Positions 59,044-64,000 of a DNA stretch of 64,000 bases are shown in pieces. Under the pieces are notes generated by a model. It saw only the letters and a program-made list of their open reading frames with translations, did no database searches and was not told the DNA's origin. Each line of letters begins with the position of its first letter. Positions within the stretch are counted from its first letter, which is position 1. The stretch lies in the NCBI GenBank assembly GCA_963840235.1, contig CAWIYC010000003.1, positions 496,001-560,000 on the forward strand, read 5' to 3'. Origin of the DNA: JBBRHQ01 sp963840235. GTDB taxonomy: Bacteria; Actinomycetota; Thermoleophilia; Solirubrobacterales; 70-9. A program made the translations under genes and the position numbers.

Positions 59044-59079
59044 CTGTGTCGTTGTCAACAAAACAGCCGGTCCGGGGCG

Positions 59080-59104
59080 AAAAAAAAGTGGGCCAGGCCC
59101 ACTT
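59080..59104 (-). terminator. Intrinsic terminator or attenuator in the rimP leader
   Basis: On the minus strand AAGTGGGC and GCCCACTT form an 8-bp stem with a 3-base loop followed by a run of T residues (plus-strand A run 59080-59087). It lies 37 bases before the rimP ATG and downstream of a good promoter, so transcripts from that promoter would meet it before rimP. It may instead simply end the dtd transcript. Confidence 0.85.
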
Positions 59105-59149
59105 CTCGACACGGATTCATACGTGGAAAAGCTTCGAAACTCAGCCCTG

Positions 59150-59178
59150 AGTATAGCCCCGAGCGGGGCCCTGGCCAA
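59150..59178 (-). promoter_or_regulatory. SigA-like promoter for rimP-nusA-infB
   Basis: On the minus strand TTGGCC (59178-59173) and TATACT (59155-59150) are separated by exactly 17 bases, matching 4/6 and 5/6 of the vegetative consensus. Transcription would start near 59143, giving a leader of about 100 bases. The spacer contains a GC-rich palindrome, GCCCCG-CT-CGGGGC, which could be an operator or the end of the dtd transcript. Confidence 0.7.
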
Positions 59179-59197
59179 ACCATTTCGGCCGCCGGGC

Positions 59198-59614
59198 TCA
59201 GGCGTCGAGCAGGAGCGTCACGGGGCCGTCGTTGACGAGGTCGACGCTCATCCTGGAGCCGAAGACCCCCCGGGTGGCACCGAGCGCTTCGCAGAATCGC
59301 TCGTACAGCGGCTCCGCCACCTCCGGCCGGGCCGCCCCGACATAGCTGGGACGGTTGCCGCGGCTGGTGTCGGCGAGCAGGGTGAACTGGCTCACGCAGA
59401 GCACCTCGCGCTCGCCGAGCGGCTCGTTCATGCGCCCGTCGTCATCGTCGAAGATCCGCAGCTTGCCCAGCTTCTCGGCGAGCCGCTCGGCCTGCTCGGG
59501 CCGGTCCCGCTCGGCGATGCCGAGCAGCACCACCATCCCCGGGCCGATTTCGGCCACCAGCCTCCCCTCGACCCCGACCGAGGCTCGCGAGACCCGCTGC
59601 ACCAGCGCCCGCAC
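59198..59614 (-). CDS. dtd: D-aminoacyl-tRNA deacylase
   Basis: Removes D-amino acids wrongly attached to tRNA. The 138-residue protein has the two signature strands: LCVSQFTLLADTSRGNRPSYVG-type (catalytic SQFTL, about residues 76-80) and VDLVNDGPVTLLLD at the C-terminus, where the family usually has NxGPVT. RALVQRVSRASVGVEG is the normal start. It lies between the TPR gene and the rimP promoter region on the same strand. Confidence 0.93.
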   Translation of the reverse strand: MRALVQRVSRASVGVEGRLVAEIGPGMVVLLGIAERDRPEQAERLAEKLGKLRIFDDDDGRMNEPLGEREVLCVSQFTLLADTSRGNRPSYVGAARPEVAEPLYERFCEALGATRGVFGSRMSVDLVNDGPVTLLLDA

Positions 59615-59659
59615 GTCGTCGTCGCTAGGTGCCCGGGGTTGGCAGCGACCAATCGCCCA

Positions 59660-60049
59660 TCAGGTGCTGCGGGCGAGGCGCTCGCGGTAGATGCGGTAGT
59701 CGCGACGCTCGGGGCGCAGGTTCGATGCCAGCGCCAGGTGGTGGCGGGCGCGGCGGATGTCGCCGGTGAGACTGAGGGCGCGCCCGAGGCAGAAGTGGGC
59801 GTAGTCGTTGACCGGATGGGTCTCGACCACCGCTTCGAACTCGGTCGCGGCCTCGTCGAACTGGCGATTGCGGAAGTAGGCACGGCCGAGCGCCTCGCGC
59901 ACGGAGCTCTTCTCGGGCGCCCGGCGGGCGGCCTCGGCCAGGGGCACGGTGGCGGCGTCGAAGCTGCCGTCCTCGAGCAGCTCCACCCCCCGGCGCCAGA
60001 GCCTGTATGTCGACTCCTCCTGACTTGCCTGATCTCTGGTTTCGGCCAT
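59660..60049 (-). CDS. Small tetratricopeptide-repeat protein
   Basis: A 129-residue all-helical protein with about three TPR units: YRLWRRGVELLEDGSFDAATVPLAEAARRAPE, SSVREALGRAYFRNRQFDEAATEFEAVVETHP and NDYAHFCLGRALSLTGDIRRARHHLALASNLRP, each showing the W/L-G/A-Y-A-P spacing of the motif. TPR proteins are protein-binding scaffolds. The partner is unknown; neighbours are coaBC and dtd. It has no signal peptide or membrane segment. Confidence 0.85.
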   Translation of the reverse strand: MAETRDQASQEESTYRLWRRGVELLEDGSFDAATVPLAEAARRAPEKSSVREALGRAYFRNRQFDEAATEFEAVVETHPVNDYAHFCLGRALSLTGDIRRARHHLALASNLRPERRDYRIYRERLARST

Positions 60050-60090
60050 CGACCAAGTGTAGGGAGCCGCCCAGCCCTCCCGGGCCGGTC

Positions 60091-61344
60091 TCAGGCGGAG
60101 GAGCGGTGCTGGTGGCGCTCGCGAAGGGCCGCCACCCGGTCGAGGATCTCCGCGGCGATCCCCTCCTTGGTGTCGAGGGCGATCTCGCGCTCGCCACCGG
60201 CCTCGATCAGGGTGACCGCGTTGCGCTGCGACTCGAACCCGATCTCGGGGTCGGAGACGTCGTTGAGGACGATCATGTCGGCGCCCTTGCGCGAGAGCTT
60301 CACCCGCGCCCGCGCAGCGCCGCCCTCGCCGTGCTCGGCGGCGAAGCCGACGATCGTCTGGCCCTCGCGGCGCTCGGCGGCAAGGCCGGCGAGGATGTCC
60401 GCGGTCGGCTCCAGGTGGACGTCGAGGCCGTCCGCGCCGCGCCTGATCTTGCCCTCGGCGACAGCCTCTGGGCGGAAGTCGGCGGGGGCGGCGGCCATCA
60501 GCAGCACATGGGCTCGCCCGAACTCCTCCCGTACCGCTGCCTCCATCTCGGCCGCGGTGACCACGTCCAGCCGCCGCACCCCGGCGGGCTCAGGCAGCTC
60601 GACGTTTGCCGCGACCAGGGTCACCTCGGCGCCGCGCCTGGATGCCGCCGCGGCCAGGGCCAGGCCCATGCGGCCGCTGGAGCGGTTGCCGATGAAGCGC
60701 ACCTGGTCGAGCGGCTCACGGGTACCTCCGGCCGTGACCAGGACCCGGAGCCCGTCCCAAGGGCGCTCCCCCGCCGGCAGAACCGCCTCGAGCCGGGCAA
60801 GCAGAGCCGCCGGGTCGGGCAGCCGGCCCTTGCCGAACTCGCCGCGAGAGGCGAGCCGTCCCTCGTCGGGCTCGATCACGATCACCCCGCGCTCTCGCAG
60901 GGTGTCCAGGTTTGCCTGGGTGGCGCCGTCGGCGTACATGCGGTCGTTCATCGCCGGTGCCAAGAGCCGCGGCGCGGTGCAGGCGAGGAAGGACGTGGTC
61001 AGCATCGAGTCGGCGAAGCCGGCGGCGAGCTTGGCGATGGTGTTGGCCGAGGCCGGGGCGATCAGGTAGGCGTCGGCGTTCGCGGCCAGCTCGAGGTGGC
61101 CGATCGGGTCGTGCTCGGGCGCGGTGTCGCCCGGGAAGGCGCCGCGCAGGGGGTCGCGCTCGAACTCGGAGATCAGGACGGGCGCTCCGACTATCCCCTC
61201 GAACGAGGCCGCTCCGACGAATCGGGTCGCCCCTTCGCTCATCAGCACCCTGACCCCGTGGCCGGCGCTGGTGGCGAGGCGGGCCAGCTCGAGCGACTTG
61301 TAGGCGGAGATCCCGCCACTTACACCGAGCAGGATCCGGGCCAT
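60091..61344 (-). CDS. coaBC: Bifunctional phosphopantothenoylcysteine decarboxylase/synthetase
   Basis: Two consecutive steps of coenzyme A synthesis. The N-terminal CoaC flavoprotein domain (about 1-185) has LLGVSGGISAYKSLELAR, LIAPASANTIAKLAAG and LAPAMNDRMY; the C-terminal CoaB domain has LVTAGGTREPLDQVRFIGNRSSGRMG (about 193-218) and IVGFAAEHGEG, plus the late KGADMIVLNDVS. Full length at 417 residues. It follows rpoZ by 36 bases, the usual gmk-rpoZ-coaBC order of actinobacteria. Confidence 0.95.
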   Translation of the reverse strand: MARILLGVSGGISAYKSLELARLATSAGHGVRVLMSEGATRFVGAASFEGIVGAPVLISEFERDPLRGAFPGDTAPEHDPIGHLELAANADAYLIAPASANTIAKLAAGFADSMLTTSFLACTAPRLLAPAMNDRMYADGATQANLDTLRERGVIVIEPDEGRLASRGEFGKGRLPDPAALLARLEAVLPAGERPWDGLRVLVTAGGTREPLDQVRFIGNRSSGRMGLALAAAASRRGAEVTLVAANVELPEPAGVRRLDVVTAAEMEAAVREEFGRAHVLLMAAAPADFRPEAVAEGKIRRGADGLDVHLEPTADILAGLAAERREGQTIVGFAAEHGEGGAARARVKLSRKGADMIVLNDVSDPEIGFESQRNAVTLIEAGGEREIALDTKEGIAAEILDRVAALRERHQHRSSA

Positions 61345-61380
61345 CGCTGTCCTCCTCCTTCGGGAGCCTCGGCGCTGGGC

Positions 61381-61617
61381 CTACTGGCGGAACTCGAACT
61401 TGAGCTTGCCCTCGGCCAGTTCATCGAGGGCGATCGAGAGGTAGTTGCGGCCGCTGTCGGCCGCCACCATCGGCGGCGGGTACTCGCCGAAATTGCCCTC
61501 GCCGAGGTTGTGGTAGTAGCTGTTGATCTGACGTGCCCGCTTCGAGGCGATCACGACGGCTGCGTAGTGGGAACCATCGGCATTTGCGAGCAGCTTGTCG
61601 ACACGTGGCTTGATCAT
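61381..61617 (-). CDS. rpoZ: RNA polymerase omega subunit
   Basis: Small RNA polymerase subunit (78 residues) that clamps the beta-prime C-terminus and aids assembly. KPRVDKLLANADGSHYAAVVIASKRARQIN matches the conserved core, and the C-terminus (YLSIALDELAEGKLKF) fits actinobacterial omega. It lies between gmk and coaBC on the same strand. Confidence 0.93.
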   Translation of the reverse strand: MIKPRVDKLLANADGSHYAAVVIASKRARQINSYYHNLGEGNFGEYPPPMVAADSGRNYLSIALDELAEGKLKFEFRQ

Positions 61618-61671
61618 CGGCCGGGAATTGTAGAGGTTGTCCGGCGCCGACCCCGCAACGGGGCTGGCAGC

Positions 61672-62232
61672 TCAGCCCTTCTCCAGCTCGGAGCGGACGA
61701 TCTGCTCGAGCTCGGCAGCCGCCCGGGTGCGCTCGTCGTTGACGATCCGGTAGGCAAACTCGTCCTGAGCAGCCAGCTCCTGGGCGGCGACCGCGAGCCG
61801 GGCGTCGATCGCCTCCGGGCTGTCGGTTCCGCGCGACTGAAGCCGCTCCCTCAGCGCCGCCGGCTCGGGCGGGGCGATGAAGACCCCCACCGACTCGGGC
61901 ATCGCCGCCCGCACCTGGCGCGCGCCCTGCACCTCGATCTCGAGCACCACCGAGTGGCCCGCGTCGAGCCTCCGGGTGACCTCGTCGCGCAGAGTCCCGT
62001 AGCGGTTGCCGCTGTAGGTGGCGAACTCGAGGAACTCGCTGTTGTCGGCACGGCGGTCGAAGTCGGCCCGGTCGAGGAAGTGGTAGTCGCGCGCCTCCTC
62101 CTCGCCCGCCCGGGGCTCGCGGGTCGTGGCCGAGACGGAGAGCTCGAGGCCGGGGACCCGCTGCAGCAGCTCGGAGATCAACGTCCCCTTCCCGACTCCG
62201 GAGGGCCCGGTGATGACGAAGACCTTGGACAC
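61672..62232 (-). CDS. gmk: Guanylate kinase
   Basis: Phosphorylates GMP to GDP. From GTG 62232 the protein reads SKVFVITGPSGVGKGTLIS (P-loop), LSVSATTREPRAGE (GMP-binding loop), YHFLDRADFDRRADNSEFLEFA and VVLEIEVQGARQVR, with the lid near RLQSRGTDSPE. The 186 residues are typical. Upstream in-frame codons overlap mihF and lack guanylate kinase features. No clear ribosome-binding site is seen; coupling to mihF 46 bases upstream is possible. Confidence 0.95.
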   Translation of the reverse strand: MSKVFVITGPSGVGKGTLISELLQRVPGLELSVSATTREPRAGEEEARDYHFLDRADFDRRADNSEFLEFATYSGNRYGTLRDEVTRRLDAGHSVVLEIEVQGARQVRAAMPESVGVFIAPPEPAALRERLQSRGTDSPEAIDARLAVAAQELAAQDEFAYRIVNDERTRAAAELEQIVRSELEKG

Positions 62233-62278
62233 GGCGGGGAACGTAGCTGCCGGCGACGACGCCCCGGCGAGGCGGGGC

Positions 62279-62611
62279 TCAGCGGTGAAGCTGAGAGACC
62301 AGTTCGGCGCGCTGGCGCTCGGAGAGACCGCCGATCGTCTTCGACGGCGAGATCCGGCACTGGTTGAGGATCCGGTTGGCCTTGACGCGGCCATACTTGG
62401 GGACCGCCAGCAGCATGTCGAAGACCTTCGCCGTCATCACGTACTCGGGCGGATCGAGCAGCAGCGTGTGGATGTTTGCCTTGCCGGCCTTGAGGTCCTT
62501 CTTCAGCCTCGCCCGGGACGAGCGGATGTTGTTGGCCCGCTTCAGGGCGTCCATCCTCTGGTCGAGTGACCTCTCGGGGGCTGCGGCAGAGGTCTTGGCC
62601 GGGGCAGGCAT
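62279..62611 (-). CDS. mihF: Actinobacterial integration host factor (mIHF)
   Basis: Nucleoid-associated DNA-binding protein of the mIHF family with a helix-two-turn-helix fold. The conserved core is RSSRARLKKDLKAGKANIHTLLLDPPEYVMTAKVFDMLLAVP-type, then KYGRVKANRILNQCRISPSKTIGGLSERQR, which binds and bends DNA. ATG 62611 (110 residues) is preferred; an ATG eight codons earlier is also open. Its place immediately before gmk and rpoZ matches the actinobacterial order. Confidence 0.94.
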   Translation of the reverse strand: MPAPAKTSAAAPERSLDQRMDALKRANNIRSSRARLKKDLKAGKANIHTLLLDPPEYVMTAKVFDMLLAVPKYGRVKANRILNQCRISPSKTIGGLSERQRAELVSQLHR

Positions 62612-62687
62612 GCGGGCGCGATTATAGGTCGGCATCAGGCGCGCGCAAGGGTGATTACGCGATTTTCGCGCAAATTCACCTGGACCT

Positions 62688-63599
62688 CTACTTCAGCTTC
62701 AGGTTCTCGGGGGCGGGGTCCCCTTTACCGAGCCGCTCGGCAAGCTCCGCCCGCACCCTGGTGCCGGCGCCGGGGTCGCTGAAGTTCTCCGTCCCGACCG
62801 CCACCAGGGTGGCCCCGGCGGCGAACATCTCGAGCGCATCGGAGCCGTTGCAGACCCCTCCCATGCCGATCACGGGGACGGCGACGGCGTCACTGACGGC
62901 ACGGACCTGCTCCAGCGCCACCGCCCGCACCGCCGGGCCCGAGAGGCCGCCACGGCCGGCGCCGAGCCAGGGCCGCAGGGTCGCCGGATCGATCGCGGTC
63001 GCCTTCAGCGTGTTGATCAGCGAGACCGAGTCGGCGCCGGCGCCTTCTGCGGCGACCGCCACCGCCGCCGGGTTGGCCACGTTCGGTGTCAGCTTGACGA
63101 TCAGCGGCTTCGGCGTCAGCGGCCGCAGCGCCTCCAGCAGCCTCGCCGTCTCCTGCGGCTGCTCGCCGACGATCAATCCCGAGTGGACGTTGGGGCAAGA
63201 GACGTTGAGCTCGAGTGCCGCCACCTCCTCGCGCCCGGCGACGGCGGAGACGAGCCGGGCGAAGCCCTCGGCGCTGGTCGCCATCACCGAGACGATCAGC
63301 GGCACCGGCAGCTCTCCCAGTAGCGGCAGGTCCTGCTCGAGGAAGCCCCCCAGCCCCTTGTTCGGGAGGCCGATCGAGTTGATCATCCCGGCCGGGGTCT
63401 CCCACAGCCGGGGCGGCGGGTTGCCGTCCCGGGGCTCCGGGGTGATCGTCTTCGAGACGAAGGCCGAGAAGGGGAAGTCGCGGTCGAGTTCATCGCCGAA
63501 AGCGCGCCGGGCGGCGATCGCGTCGAACGTGCCGGAGGCGTTGATCACCGGGTGCGCCAGGGGAATGCCGCAAAGCTCGGTGGAGAGATCGACGCTCAC
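62688..63599 (-). CDS. pyrD: Dihydroorotate dehydrogenase, class 1B catalytic subunit
   Basis: FMN enzyme oxidising dihydroorotate to orotate in pyrimidine synthesis; class 1B works with PyrK to pass electrons to NAD. NASGTFDA, INSIGLPNKG and LELNVSCPNVHSG (catalytic Cys about residue 134) are class 1 hallmarks; KLTPNVANPAAVA and IGMGGVCNGSDALEM complete the barrel. The 303 residues are typical. Its start overlaps the pyrK stop by four bases, implying coupling. Confidence 0.94.
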   Translation of the reverse strand: MSVDLSTELCGIPLAHPVINASGTFDAIAARRAFGDELDRDFPFSAFVSKTITPEPRDGNPPPRLWETPAGMINSIGLPNKGLGGFLEQDLPLLGELPVPLIVSVMATSAEGFARLVSAVAGREEVAALELNVSCPNVHSGLIVGEQPQETARLLEALRPLTPKPLIVKLTPNVANPAAVAVAAEGAGADSVSLINTLKATAIDPATLRPWLGAGRGGLSGPAVRAVALEQVRAVSDAVAVPVIGMGGVCNGSDALEMFAAGATLVAVGTENFSDPGAGTRVRAELAERLGKGDPAPENLKLK

Positions 63600-64000
63600 C
63601 GATGCCCCGAGCCCTCGACCAGCGCCGTCGAGAGGAGATCACCGCTCACAGTCGGCCCATCGACGCAGAGCCGCATGTAGCCGCCACCGGCAAGTGGCAC
63701 CGCGCAGCCGAAACAGGCCCCGTAGCCGCAGGCCATCCCGGACTCCATCGCCAGCTCGCAGACGACTCCGCGATCCCGGCACATCAGCCGGACCGCCTCC
63801 AGCATCGCCGGTGGCCCGCAGGCGTAGACGACTGCGCTTGCGACATCGTCGCCTCCGAGCATCACCTCCAGGAGGTCGGTGACGTAGCCGCGGTGGCCGC
63901 TGTGACCGTCCTCGCTCGCCAGCCGCACCTCGCTGCAGTCGAAGAGCTCCTCCACCCCACCCGAGTGCCCGCGGTCGCGGAAGCCGAGCAGGGCCCGGGT
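63596..64000 (-). CDS. pyrK: Dihydroorotate dehydrogenase electron-transfer subunit, 5' part missing
   Basis: Partial gene running off the window end; the frame stays open to the last base. It carries the end of the NAD-binding domain (VVYACGPPAMLEAVRLM) and the [2Fe-2S]-binding C-terminus CGYGACFGC...C with spacing Cx4Cx2Cx12C, the PyrK signature. PyrK takes electrons from PyrD through FAD and the cluster to NAD. The GTG at 63955 is internal, not the true start; about half the protein lies outside the window. Confidence 0.93.
   Translation of the reverse strand, partial: TRALLGFRDRGHSGGVEELFDCSEVRLASEDGHSGHRGYVTDLLEVMLGGDDVASAVVYACGPPAMLEAVRLMCRDRGVVCELAMESGMACGYGACFGCAVPLAGGGYMRLCVDGPTVSGDLLSTALVEGSGHR

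Noticed and set aside
59050..59060. TTGACA just before the rimP start as a promoter
   Set aside because: Only about 10 bases separate it from the ATG, so there is no room for a -10 element; the TTGGCC/TATACT pair further upstream is far better.
55272..62367. Long plus-strand frames over infB, nusA, dtd, coaBC and gmk
   Set aside because: Same reason: reverse-strand shadows of well-supported genes in very GC-rich sequence.
1..64000. tRNA, rRNA, riboswitch or CRISPR features
   Set aside because: Reading both strands I found no cloverleaf with a T-loop consensus, no rRNA-like segment, no recognised riboswitch core and no regularly spaced repeats; a covariance-model scan would be the decisive check.

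Overview
The window is about 64 kb of very GC-rich, densely coding chromosomal DNA from an actinobacterium, most probably class Thermoleophilia (Solirubrobacterales or a relative). This is an inference from gene content: an actinobacterial integration host factor next to gmk and rpoZ, the MurT/GatD lipid II amidation pair, RNase Y and RNase J together, an apparent DapL route to diaminopimelate, and frequent GTG/TTG starts. I see no rRNA, tRNA, CRISPR array, transposase or phage gene. No gap between genes exceeds 300 bases; the largest (54488-54764) is full of repeats and hairpins.

Layout. 1-9 kb: a PAS-GGDEF diguanylate cyclase, a small membrane protein flanked by perfect 13-bp inverted repeats, two tandem exported lipase-like proteins (one intact, one broken by about six frameshifts), a cupin and a FUSC-type membrane protein. 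9-19 kb: a PRC-barrel/hydrolase/HAD/cyclophilin group, a lipid kinase, then murT-methyltransferase-gatD, a DUF547 protein, a secreted propeller-like protein with a tiny coupled upstream ORF, and dut. 19-36 kb: hflX, an epimerase, a metallo-beta-lactamase-fold protein, a Rid protein, a dapL-like aminotransferase, a GNAT, dapF, miaA, miaB, a membrane cupredoxin, an arginase-fold protein, rny, recX, recA, thpR, an epoxide-hydrolase-like protein, cinA. 36-41 kb: rodZ-like, ftsK and a response regulator/histidine kinase pair with strong terminators.

41-64 kb is one nearly unbroken minus-strand block. In order of transcription: pyrK (cut by the window edge), pyrD, mihF, gmk, rpoZ, coaBC, TPR, dtd, rimP, nusA, infB, ylxP-like, rbfA, nrnA, truB, ribF, rpsO, peroxiredoxin, DsbA-like, pnp, M16 peptidase, dapB, amidase, dapA, rnj. 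It joins pyrimidine and nucleotide supply, ribosome assembly, transcription elongation, RNA decay and wall-precursor synthesis.

Most noteworthy: the DapF homologue has serine at both catalytic cysteine positions although dapA, dapB and a dapL-like gene lie in the same window. Also notable are an RNase Y without its membrane anchor under an iron-box-like palindrome, a terminator hairpin in the rimP-nusA-infB leader behind a good promoter, a NusA with a zinc-knuckle-like extension and no adjacent ylxR, a methyltransferase inside the murT-gatD operon, and the repeat-rich gap downstream of infB.
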